Source of the DNA: Succinivibrionaceae bacterium UBA3769
GTDB lineage: Bacteria; Pseudomonadota; Gammaproteobacteria; Enterobacterales; Succinivibrionaceae
Direction: 5' to 3'
Assembly: GCA_002372325.1 (NCBI GenBank)
Contig: DFFT01000145.1
Span: 3,745 to 9,865 of the forward strand
Length of the DNA: 6,121 nucleotides
Position 1 is the first letter of the stretch. Each line of letters begins with the position of its first letter. A program made the position numbers and the translations under genes. This document shows, in pieces, positions 1 to 6,038 of this stretch. The notes beneath the pieces are model-generated. The model searched no databases, was not told the origin of the DNA, and saw only the letters and a program-made list of their open reading frames with translations.

Positions 1-423
1 GGAGGCGGTGCCGCCGGGGCAGCAGCCGGTGAGGATCACCCCTACCGCCAGCTCCGGCGGCAGCTGAAATGCCAGGCACAAGAGGAAGCCGGTAAGGGGC
101 ATTACCAGAAACTGCGCCGCTTCCCCCGCCAGCATATCCCGCGGTCTGGTGAACACCACCTTGAAATCCTCAAAGCGGAGGGTCATGCCCATGCCGAACA
201 TAATCACCATCAGGAGATTGGTTACGTTCAGCTGTCCTCCCAGAAAATCCGGATTCCCCATGAAGGAGGTGAAGCTCCCCCGGACAAAATAGGCCAGCAG
301 GGTTACCAGAACGGCATAAAGAGCCATGAAACGCCCGACATGATCGGAAAGCCGTTTGAAAAACACAAAGACCGAGCCTTCCTTGGCGGCGGAACCCGGC
401 GCGGTGTTTAATGAATTTGGCAT
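1..423 (-). CDS. Bile acid:sodium symporter (BASS) family transporter, N-terminal 141 residues
   Basis: Partial gene: the start is inside the window and the 3' part runs off its left edge. BASS proteins are inner-membrane secondary transporters, usually about 300-330 residues, that commonly couple organic anion uptake to sodium. The visible part has a hydrophilic N-terminus of about 30 residues, a first hydrophobic segment near 33-48, a second near 66-82, a third near 101-120 and a fourth from about 125. Family signatures are MFGMGMTLRFEDF (75-87), then RPRDML, and GCCPGGTAS (133-141), where the window ends. That last motif is typical of the bacterial YocS/PanS-like branch. The ATG at 423 is preceded by GAGGA seven bases upstream; an ATG at 430 is in another frame. 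The gene follows the NERD gene by 51 nt with no terminator between them, so the two are probably cotranscribed. The substrate cannot be told from this fragment; bile acid, pantothenate-like or keto-acid transport are all possible. Confidence 0.88.
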   Translation of the reverse strand, partial: MPNSLNTAPGSAAKEGSVFVFFKRLSDHVGRFMALYAVLVTLLAYFVRGSFTSFMGNPDFLGGQLNVTNLLMVIMFGMGMTLRFEDFKVVFTRPRDMLAGEAAQFLVMPLTGFLLCLAFQLPPELAVGVILTGCCPGGTAS

Positions 424-426
424 ATT

Positions 427-441
427 GCATTCCTCGAATGC
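427..441 (-). promoter_or_regulatory. Hairpin covering the ribosome binding site of the BASS gene
   Basis: A perfect inverted repeat, GCATTC-GAG-GAATGC on the minus strand, lies just before the BASS start codon. The Shine-Dalgarno sequence GAGGA occupies its loop and the first bases of its 3' arm. Six paired bases with a three-base loop could partly hide the ribosome binding site. Translational control is inference; the repeat itself is seen directly. Confidence 0.4.
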
Positions 442-474
442 TGAATACAGATTGAAGAAACAAAAACGAGCGTC

Positions 475-1605
475 TCAGTTAAGCCGATGCATATCCAGCA
501 GAGAAAGCGCGCTGGAAATCATTTCCGGAGAAAGATCCTGTCCTGAAACAGGTTTAAGAATGTGATCCGGAAGATCCTCCAGTCTGGAAATAACAAAGGG
601 GGGACGTCTTTCGATCCGGCCCAGAGCGGCTTTGCGGTTGGCCAGGACCAGAATTACCCGGGGGGTGATATTAATGGGCCGGAAAAAATCCTGCATGACC
701 TGCTGCTGCCGGGTGATCTGTTCCTCGGGAGAATTCAGGGGCACCCTTCTCCCGTGCTCGGTCTTGCTCCAGTCGCCGTCCTTATTGATAAAAAGCACCA
801 GACGGTTATTTACTCCCTCGGGAGTGATGCCGAAAGCCTTGGTTTCCAGAATAAACATGCCGGTGGGGCCGATGACCACATGATCCAGCTCCAGCCGGAG
901 ACTTCCCTCGATTTCCAGGTAGATGCCGCTGACTGATTTGTACTCGGGAGGCAGCTTTTCCAGCGCGTCCCGCACCGCCTTTTCGCCGATATTGCCGGCG
1001 GCCTTGATGCGGCGGTCGGTTTCGGAGAGATGGCGATCCACCCGAAGCTTGCCGCTGCGCTCCTCGTAATTGGGACGCTCGGTGAGTCCGGACACCCCGA
1101 GATTTATCAGAAATTCCCGGAACTGTTCCTTGGAAGTGGTGTAGAGTCTGGGGGTGGGCACAATGACATTCAGAAACATGCCCTTGAGAGTGCCCAGTTC
1201 CTTCCCGGTATAGGAGTAGATCACCTTCTTGCGGCCCCGGTGCCGCACCCGGGATCCGGGATAAAGCCGGAGAAACTCCATATAGTCCAGGAGCATCTTT
1301 TCATCTACCCCCGAGGAGATCCGCATTTTCCATTCCTCGAACTTGCGGGCATCAGGGAGCTTCTGGGGGGCGTGGGTGTTGTGCACGGTGCCGGATACGG
1401 CATCTTTCCTCCGGCGCCGGAGCAAAAAAGACAGGAGCCGGCGGCCCGGGCGCTTCCGGCGGGAGCCGGATCCGGACTCTTTGTCCGGGCGCTGTCTGTT
1501 ATCCCGTCCCCGTCTGTTTTTGCTGCGGAGATAGCGCGCTGCCAGAGCTGCTGCCAGCAGCGCGGCCAAAGCGGCAAAAACAATCAGGAGGGAGGTATTA
1601 AACAT
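475..1605 (-). CDS. Membrane-anchored NERD (nuclease-related) domain protein
   Basis: A 376-residue protein. Residues 5-25 form one hydrophobic helix. A strongly basic linker follows (about 26-67, with runs such as RRKRPGRR and RRRRK), which by the positive-inside rule puts the rest in the cytoplasm. Residues 85-200 are a region I do not recognise. The NERD domain covers about 203-325: GNIGEKAV (204-211), LELDHVVIGPTGMFILETK (238-256), and EQITRQ (295-300). E208, D241, and E254 with K256 fit the PD-(D/E)XK-like active site proposed for NERD domains, so the nuclease centre looks intact. NERD proteins are widespread and poorly characterised; a role in DNA processing is predicted from fold only, and I cannot name a substrate. 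The ATG at 1605 is chosen because the membrane helix follows at once and a weak GAGAAG lies six bases upstream. The gene is separated from the GGDEF gene by 212 nt and probably starts a transcript that includes the BASS transporter. Confidence 0.85.
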   Translation of the reverse strand: MFNTSLLIVFAALAALLAAALAARYLRSKNRRGRDNRQRPDKESGSGSRRKRPGRRLLSFLLRRRRKDAVSGTVHNTHAPQKLPDARKFEEWKMRISSGVDEKMLLDYMEFLRLYPGSRVRHRGRKKVIYSYTGKELGTLKGMFLNVIVPTPRLYTTSKEQFREFLINLGVSGLTERPNYEERSGKLRVDRHLSETDRRIKAAGNIGEKAVRDALEKLPPEYKSVSGIYLEIEGSLRLELDHVVIGPTGMFILETKAFGITPEGVNNRLVLFINKDGDWSKTEHGRRVPLNSPEEQITRQQQVMQDFFRPINITPRVILVLANRKAALGRIERRPPFVISRLEDLPDHILKPVSGQDLSPEMISSALSLLDMHRLN

Positions 1606-1700
1606 GGGTCGCTTCTCATATCACTGAGCGCTCCGGAACAAAAGGCCGCATCTCTCAGGACGGGCCGGAGGAAATCCCGGAAGCGGAAAAATTCAGGGGG

Positions 1701-1730
1701 ATTTTAAAACAAATTCCGGCGGTTGTACAA
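1701..1730 (-). promoter_or_regulatory. Possible sigma-70 promoter for the NERD-BASS transcript
   Basis: On the minus strand a TAAAAT -10 hexamer (1701-1706, five of six consensus bases) lies 18 bases after TTGTAC (1725-1730), which keeps the TTG core of the -35 box. The predicted start near 1694 would give a leader of about 89 nt before the NERD ATG. It lies in a 212-nt intergenic gap where a promoter is expected, but the -35 match is weak. Confidence 0.4.
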
Positions 1731-1735
1731 GGGAG

Positions 1736-1778
1736 CCCTTCCGGATCCGTGACGTCCGGGATCGCTTTTCGGGAAGGG
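1736..1778. repeat. Nested inverted repeat between the GGDEF and NERD genes
   Basis: The arms CCCTTCC (1736-1742) and GGAAGGG (1772-1778) are perfect complements. Inside them GATCC (1744-1748) can pair with GGATC (1759-1763). No T-tract follows on either strand, so it is not a classical intrinsic terminator. It lies about 40 bases beyond the GGDEF stop codon and just upstream of the putative NERD promoter. It may help end transcription or protect the 3' end of the GGDEF message. The rest of the 1606-1817 gap holds no gene that I can support. Confidence 0.4.
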
Positions 1779-1817
1779 TCAGGAGACAGCAATCCGCCGC
1801 AAAGCCTCCGGAATCTG

Positions 1818-3182
1818 TCAGGCGATCTTATGGAAAAACGCCCTGCCGGCCCGGGAGAACCGCCGGGGCGCGTTGGGATCCCGGGACACCGGTTCCATGA
1901 GCGCCGCAGAATCCGGAATATCAGAGCCATGGGCGCAGCTTATGGTTACCGGCACTTCCGGGACGCCGTCGCGATCATCGCTGAGCTGACTCCGGATAAT
2001 CTCGGCCTTCTTATTAACCATGAGCTTCTTGGTTTTGTCGGCATTGAACATAAACACCAAAAAATCCCGGGAGCCGACGCGGCAGATATAGTCATCGGTT
2101 CTGAAAGCATTGATAAGCGCCCGGGCGACTTTCTTAAGGGATGCGGCGGTGGCGCCTTCCTCTCCGCCGTTTTCCTGAGCGGGGATCTCCTCGCTGCCCG
2201 GGAAGTCGGCAGTTATCAGGACGAGCCAGGAGGATTTAATATCCATGGCGGACAGAATAAGCTCGCAGGCAGAGCGGTTGTAGAGTCCGGTAAGCTCATC
2301 CATAGAAGCCTTGTAATTAAGCCGGGCCAGTCGGTGGTTGTTCTTGCGGAACATCTGGTTATAGGCGCGGGCCAGGAAGCGGAACTCGTTGCTGCCCGAC
2401 TCCTGCAGGGGACTGTCGGATTTGATCTTCTCGGCGGCCCGCAATACCGGAGTGATGCCGAGATAGGAGGTCAGGAGGATCATGCCCATAATGGCCAGCA
2501 CCTGAATGGAGATTACCCAGCGCTCCCGGGAGATCTCCGAAAAATGGCTGTCCGCGGAGGCCTTTTCCGCCCGGTCAGTGATGAGGTGGATTTCGGCAAG
2601 GCTTTCTGACATGCTGTTTCTGATCTGTTCCTTCTGGTGATAGTAGTTCTCGCTGAAAACGTAGGACTGGGCCAGACGGAGCTTTTCGGGAACGGAAAGC
2701 GCCTGATCCTCAGCTCTGACAGTCATGGAACTCAGGCTGTCGGGCACGGGCTCGCCGGGCCTGGTGCTCAGCACCAGCAGCATGGCGTAGTATTCCTGAT
2801 ACATCAGCTTTTTGGAAATCCCCAAGGCTTCTCTGAGCTTCATGAGAGCCTTGGAGGCTTCGGTGATTTCCGACATGTGATCCACCGCCTTCTCCCTTCT
2901 TCGGGTCTCATTGGCTTCGGTAAGGTAATTTTCCAGATAACGGCGGTTTCCGGAGATGACATACCGCTGGACGTTTTCCGTAAGATAATCCGAGGCCTCT
3001 ATGAGGCTGGCGGCGTCATTTTCGAGGCTGTGATGCTTGGTTACGGCTTCGGACAGCGCAGTAAACGACGATGACAATGAAAACGTCGAATAGATCATGA
3101 GAGCAGAAACTGCCGAGGCTGCCAGGATGAGACAGAAGTTCAGGTTTCTCAGGGAAACGCCATTTTTGCCGGGGTTGGTCAT
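1818..3182 (-). CDS. Membrane sensor protein with degenerate GGDEF domain, probable c-di-GMP receptor
   Basis: A 454-residue protein. A first membrane helix (about 14-36) and a second (about 222-243) flank an extracytoplasmic, largely helical sensor domain (37-221) containing SDYLTENVQRYVISGN, of a type often attached to GGDEF domains in anaerobic bacteria. A HAMP-like linker (244-285) leads to a GGDEF domain (about 290-454) that opens with MDELTGLYNR (294-303). The domain looks catalytically dead as a diguanylate cyclase: the signature GG(D/E)EF reads GSRDF (370-374), and the first metal-binding aspartate of DxDxF appears to be T324. The inhibitory I-site RxxD is kept as R361-T-D-D364, five residues before the signature. 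The usual C-terminal ADxALYxAK motif is also not recognisable. Binding c-di-GMP without making it is therefore the likeliest role (inference). The ATG at 3182 is chosen over a TTG at 3227, because that TTG lies almost at the predicted transcription start, and GGAAAA precedes the ATG. The gene is apparently monocistronic; its ligand is unknown. Confidence 0.85.
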   Translation of the reverse strand: MTNPGKNGVSLRNLNFCLILAASAVSALMIYSTFSLSSSFTALSEAVTKHHSLENDAASLIEASDYLTENVQRYVISGNRRYLENYLTEANETRRREKAVDHMSEITEASKALMKLREALGISKKLMYQEYYAMLLVLSTRPGEPVPDSLSSMTVRAEDQALSVPEKLRLAQSYVFSENYYHQKEQIRNSMSESLAEIHLITDRAEKASADSHFSEISRERWVISIQVLAIMGMILLTSYLGITPVLRAAEKIKSDSPLQESGSNEFRFLARAYNQMFRKNNHRLARLNYKASMDELTGLYNRSACELILSAMDIKSSWLVLITADFPGSEEIPAQENGGEEGATAASLKKVARALINAFRTDDYICRVGSRDFLVFMFNADKTKKLMVNKKAEIIRSQLSDDRDGVPEVPVTISCAHGSDIPDSAALMEPVSRDPNAPRRFSRAGRAFFHKIA

Positions 3183-3236
3183 AACTGTTTTCCGGGTCTG
3201 TGTCACAGAAATATACAAACAAATCAAACGATGCTA

Positions 3237-3245
3237 ATTATAGCA
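3237..3245 (-). promoter_or_regulatory. Extended -10 promoter of the GGDEF gene
   Basis: The minus strand reads TGCTATAAT, a perfect TATAAT -10 box with the TGn extension that lets sigma-70 RNA polymerase work without a good -35 box. Only a poor -35 candidate (GGCAAT or TGGCAA) lies 17-18 bases upstream. The start site would be near 3230, giving a leader of about 48 nt and making a TTG at 3227 an unlikely start codon. The promoter lies downstream of the dapB terminator, so the GGDEF gene is probably an independent unit. Confidence 0.7.
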
Positions 3246-3318
3246 CTCCGAAGGAGATGATTGCCACAGGGATAAAACCCCTTTCTGAAAACGGCTTACG
3301 CCCCTTTTTGGGGCAGAT

Positions 3319-3343
3319 AAAAAAATCCCCGGAGTCCGGGGAT
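3319..3343 (-). terminator. Intrinsic terminator after dapB
   Basis: On the minus strand, about 20 bases after the dapB stop, an eight-pair GC-rich hairpin (ATCCCCGG-ACT-CCGGGGAT, 3326-3343) runs directly into seven T residues (3319-3325). This is a textbook Rho-independent terminator and should end the fklB-dapB transcript. Confidence 0.92.
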
Positions 3344-3363
3344 CTCTGAGAGGCTTTTAATTA

Positions 3364-4170
3364 TCAGCGGAGATTCAGCACGTCCTGCATGTCATAAAGA
3401 GCGGGAGCCTTGCCGGACAGCCATGCGGCAGCCCTGACCGCTCCGTTGGCAAAGGTCATTCTGCTGGAGGCCTTATGAGTGATCTCCACCCTTTCGCCGT
3501 CCTGGGCAAAGAGCACGGTATGATCTCCCACAATGTCGCCGCCCCGGATAGCGGAGAAGCCGATCACTCCGTGGGGTCTTTCCCCGGTAATGCCGTCACG
3601 GCCCCGCACGGAGATATCGCTGAGATTCTTTCCCAGAGCGTGAGCCACGGCCTCCCCCATGCTGAGAGCAGTGCCGGAGGGAGCGTCAACCTTATGGCGG
3701 TGGTGGGCTTCGATGATTTCAATGTCAGCGGTATTGCCCATGACCCGGGTGGCCATATCCAAAAGCTTGAATACCAAATTAACCCCGACGCTGAAGTTGG
3801 AGGCAAATACCACCGGAACGGTCTTGGCGGTTTCGGAAATCACCTTCTTCTCTTCGTCGGAAAACCCGGTAGTGCCCAGCACCACGGCTTTTTTCCGGGC
3901 GGCGCAGAAGGCGAGGTCGCTTAAAGAAGGAGCCGGACGGGTAAATTCGATAAGAATGTCAAAGTCCCCTGCTTCAGCAAGAGATGCGGCAACGGTAACG
4001 CCGTTTTTGCCCACGCCGGCGATTTCCCCGGCATCAGCTCCGATCACGGAGGAATCGGGAGCCTCGGTGGCAGCGGAAAGAACGCAGCCGGAATCCGGAG
4101 CGCTTATAGCCTGAACCAGGCAGCGTCCCATGCGTCCGTTAACGCCGGCCACAGCAATTTTAATAGCCAT
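3364..4170 (-). CDS. dapB: 4-hydroxy-tetrahydrodipicolinate reductase
   Basis: A cytoplasmic enzyme that reduces 4-hydroxy-tetrahydrodipicolinate to tetrahydrodipicolinate with NAD(P)H, in the diaminopimelate route to lysine and peptidoglycan. At 268 residues it has the normal full length. The N-terminal Rossmann motif is GVNGRMG (9-15). The catalytic and substrate-binding signature EAHHRHKVDAPSGTAL lies at 154-169; H156, H157 and K160 correspond to H159, H160 and K163 of the E. coli enzyme. The C-terminal signature ends in YDMQDVLNL. One cofactor detail differs: after the second strand the sequence is TEAPD, so the position of E. coli Arg39, which contacts the NADPH 2'-phosphate, seems to be Ala37, while the preceding Glu36 is kept. 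This may favour NADH (inference). The ATG at 4170 has AAGGAAA as ribosome binding site. The gene starts 19 nt after fklB, so the two form an operon, and a strong terminator follows. Confidence 0.97.
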   Translation of the reverse strand: MAIKIAVAGVNGRMGRCLVQAISAPDSGCVLSAATEAPDSSVIGADAGEIAGVGKNGVTVAASLAEAGDFDILIEFTRPAPSLSDLAFCAARKKAVVLGTTGFSDEEKKVISETAKTVPVVFASNFSVGVNLVFKLLDMATRVMGNTADIEIIEAHHRHKVDAPSGTALSMGEAVAHALGKNLSDISVRGRDGITGERPHGVIGFSAIRGGDIVGDHTVLFAQDGERVEITHKASSRMTFANGAVRAAAWLSGKAPALYDMQDVLNLR

Positions 4171-4189
4171 GTCTGTATTTCCTTAATAA

Positions 4190-4789
4190 TCAGAGAATTT
4201 CAAGAAGTTCCACATCAAAAATCAGGGCGGCCTTAGGCGGAATGGTGCCGGCACCGCTGTCCCCGTAGGCCAGATCTGAAGGGATGGTAAGACGGTATTT
4301 GGAGCCGGTCTTCATGAGCTGGAGAGCCTCGGTCCAGCCCTTGATCACCTGAGTGACGCCGAATACGGCAGGTTCGCCGCGTTCCACGGAGGAATCAAAC
4401 ACCCGGCCGTCGGTGAAGGTGCCGTGATAATGCACCTTCACCTTGTCGCTGCGGGAAGGGATCTTGCCGGAGCCTTCCTTAAGCACCTCATACTGGAGTC
4501 CGGAGGCGGTTACGGTAACGCCCTCCTTCTGGGCATTTTCCTTAAGATACTTCTCGCTGGCAGCCTGAGAAGCCTTGGCAAGCTCCTCCTGCTCCTTTTT
4601 GAGCTTTTCGTTAATGGCCTTGAAGGCGGCGGATATTACCGCATCATCAAGTCTGAGAGAGCCCTGAGCGCCGTCCTTGATGCCTTCCAGAAGAGCCTCA
4701 AAGCTGAAGCCCGGGAAAAAGCTGAGCCGGGAGGCTACCTGAACCCCCAGACCATAGCTTACGATTTCTTCGGTAGTTTTAATTTCCAT
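4190..4789 (-). CDS. fklB: FKBP-type peptidyl-prolyl cis-trans isomerase, FklB (FKBP22) type
   Basis: Catalyses cis-trans isomerisation of proline peptide bonds during protein folding. At 199 residues it is close to the 206 of E. coli FklB and has the same plan: an N-terminal dimerisation region (SYGLGVQVASRL, 11-22), a long charged helix (about 50-90), and a C-terminal FKBP domain (about 95-199). The residues lining the FKBP pocket can be followed: Y121, F131-D132, F143, V148-I149, W152, Y175, the IPP around 183-185 and F191. The protein should therefore be active. It ends in VELLEIL like E. coli FklB. There is no signal peptide, so it should act in the cytoplasm, which separates it from the periplasmic FkpA. 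The ATG at 4789 follows AGGA at suitable spacing, and an extended -10 promoter lies about 45 bases upstream. It is the first gene of a two-gene unit with dapB; the pairing does not imply a functional link. Confidence 0.94.
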   Translation of the reverse strand: MEIKTTEEIVSYGLGVQVASRLSFFPGFSFEALLEGIKDGAQGSLRLDDAVISAAFKAINEKLKKEQEELAKASQAASEKYLKENAQKEGVTVTASGLQYEVLKEGSGKIPSRSDKVKVHYHGTFTDGRVFDSSVERGEPAVFGVTQVIKGWTEALQLMKTGSKYRLTIPSDLAYGDSGAGTIPPKAALIFDVELLEIL

Positions 4790-4834
4790 TATTTTTTCCT
4801 AAAACAGGGAATGCATGCTGCAAAAAACTGCCCC

Positions 4835-4843
4835 ATTGTAACA
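4835..4843 (-). promoter_or_regulatory. Probable extended -10 promoter of fklB-dapB
   Basis: The minus strand reads TGTTACAAT: a TACAAT -10 box (five of six consensus bases) with the TGn extension. No good -35 box lies 17 bases upstream. The start would be near 4828, giving a leader of about 39 nt before the fklB ATG. It is the best candidate in the 115-nt gap before fklB. Confidence 0.5.
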
Positions 4844-4872
4844 GCTTTTCATCTTCGGAGGGAAATTTCTGA

Positions 4873-4912
4873 GCCGGTAGGAAGGCCGCATTTAAGGCCT
4901 GCGGTTACCGGC
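4873..4912. repeat. 40-nt GC-rich palindrome overlapping the 3' end of the AAA-ATPase-like gene
   Basis: The outer arms GCCGGTA (4873-4879) and TACCGGC (4906-4912) are perfect complements. Inside, either AGGCC (4883-4887) with GGCCT (4896-4900), or CCGCA (4886-4890) with TGCGG (4900-4904), can pair. The stop codon of the upstream gene (4905-4907) lies inside it. No T-tract follows on either strand, so it is not a standard terminator. Its size and layout recall REP-type extragenic palindromes, but no second copy is seen in this window. Confidence 0.55.
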
Positions 4913-6038
4913 CGGGATGATAACGGGGATTCTTAAGAAGGCCGGCAAACTCGGCGCGAAGTTCCTTATTGGGAATGTATGCGGTACCGGCAGCGCTGTC
5001 ATAGGTGAGATACCCGAGATGGATCAGGAGGGCCAGAACATCGTCCCGGGAATTTGTGGCATGGATGTCATTCTGGAACCTGGAGACATCCGCCGGGATC
5101 TCATCACCTGCGGCGAGCCTGGAAATAGCTGACGCCAGCCCTGCAAAATCCCTGCTGACATGGCTCAGGAGATTATCAATGGCGGCGGTCTCCCTCCAGT
5201 AAGCGGCGAATTTTCTTCTTTTCAGGGCCCTGATGACCGAATACGGGTTGTATATCATGATCCCGTCCAGGGAATAGCCGGCGTACCACTCTTTTGCTGC
5301 GCTGAAATCAAGGCCGCGTTCCCGGCACAGCCTTTGTACCTCGTCTTCGGTAAATCCCAGGCACCCTGCAGAAGCATCAGGGCTGATAACAGAGTATTCG
5401 CAAAAGCCGGACACCGCAGACAGGGAGTTATCCCTTTTGATGGGGAGAATGCCGGTCATATAGGCTGCGGCAAAGATTTTTGCCGTGACGGATCCCCCTT
5501 TGAACAGCGTCCGTAAAAAGCTGAGGTAATCCTTTGCTGTTTCAGGCCTTTCCCGCATGGGCGCATCCCATTCGTCAATTACCATGATGAACTTAGGACT
5601 TCCGGCTTCGATAGCGTTTAAGAGCGTGCCGTCAAATGAAGATCCCCTGACTGCGCGCGGATATGCTGAGAGTAGTTCATGAGTGATATTCTCCGTGATA
5701 AAGGAAATCATGTTCCGAGGATCGGTATTCCCCATGATGTTTGTCATATCAAGGAAAATGACGTTGTATTTGTTAAGATGCGTTTCGTATGCGGGGGATT
5801 TGCTGATTTCCCTGCCGGCAAAAAGGGCTCCGGAATCGCAGGAGCAGTCATAATAGGCAGAGATGGTTTTTGCGGCAATGGATTTTCCGAAACGCCTGGG
5901 ACGGGTGACGCAAATCAGTCTGTCCCTGGTGTTAATGCTGTCGTTAATCAAAGACAGAATGCCGGTCTTGTCAACGTAGCAGAAGCTGTTGAGAACCTCC
6001 TGAAAGCCCTCATTGCCGGAATTAAGATACATGCCCAT
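4905..6038 (-). CDS. AAA-ATPase-like protein (PF09820 type) lacking its C-terminal nuclease domain
   Basis: A 377-residue cytoplasmic protein. The N-terminus MGMYLNSGNEGF, then YVDKTG (21-26), is typical of the AAA-ATPase-like family. The P-loop has the family's form RPRRFGKS (46-53) and the Walker B strand is MVIDEWD (152-158). AAYMTGILPIK (191-201), EWYAGY (250-255) and ALLIHLGYLTYD (336-347) follow in the usual order. The family normally continues after the IPNKELRAEF segment (355-364) into a PD-(D/E)XK nuclease domain (PF08011), giving about 520-560 residues. Here the reading frame stops 13 residues later, inside a palindrome, and no nuclease remnant follows. ATP binding looks possible; nuclease activity is lost. 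The function of the family is unproven, with mobile or defence-related roles suggested. The ATG at 6038 is chosen because homologues begin there; an upstream TTG at 6110 would add 24 residues unlike the family. The only Shine-Dalgarno candidate, GGAG, is rather far (14 bases). It could be a decaying gene or a stable short variant. Confidence 0.8.
   Translation of the reverse strand: MGMYLNSGNEGFQEVLNSFCYVDKTGILSLINDSINTRDRLICVTRPRRFGKSIAAKTISAYYDCSCDSGALFAGREISKSPAYETHLNKYNVIFLDMTNIMGNTDPRNMISFITENITHELLSAYPRAVRGSSFDGTLLNAIEAGSPKFIMVIDEWDAPMRERPETAKDYLSFLRTLFKGGSVTAKIFAAAYMTGILPIKRDNSLSAVSGFCEYSVISPDASAGCLGFTEDEVQRLCRERGLDFSAAKEWYAGYSLDGIMIYNPYSVIRALKRRKFAAYWRETAAIDNLLSHVSRDFAGLASAISRLAAGDEIPADVSRFQNDIHATNSRDDVLALLIHLGYLTYDSAAGTAYIPNKELRAEFAGLLKNPRYHPGR

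Noticed and set aside
170..463. Minus-strand 97-codon frame overlapping the BASS gene
   Set aside because: The frame starting at 423 shows clear BASS motifs and hydrophobic segments; this one is out of frame with it.
463..477. T-rich stretch after the NERD stop codon, considered as a terminator
   Set aside because: No stable hairpin precedes it, so read-through into the BASS gene is expected.
1616..1651. Possible 11-codon leader peptide upstream of NERD
   Set aside because: The only purine-rich stretch touches its ATG, and there is no run of regulatory codons or attenuator hairpin.
1030..1707. Plus-strand open frame of 225 codons opposite the NERD gene
   Set aside because: Antisense shadow; low-complexity composition and no known motif.
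1655..1930. Minus-strand 91-codon frame spanning the GGDEF 3' end and the intergenic gap, considered as a frameshifted GGDEF C-terminus
   Set aside because: Its translation shows no ADxALY or other GGDEF-terminal motif, so there is no sign of a frameshift.
1749..2609. Long plus-strand open frame (286 codons) opposite the GGDEF gene
   Set aside because: It has no recognisable domain, lies fully antisense to a well-supported gene, and is explained by GC-rich codon use on the other strand.
3301..3313. CCCC-TTTTT-GGGG hairpin beside the dapB terminator
   Set aside because: Only four pairs and no T-tract after it on either strand; the adjacent eight-pair hairpin explains termination.
4822..4845. 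CTG...CAG followed by six T residues upstream of fklB, considered as a terminator for the AAA-ATPase-like gene
   Set aside because: Only three or four pairs around a long loop; it is better read as promoter and leader sequence.
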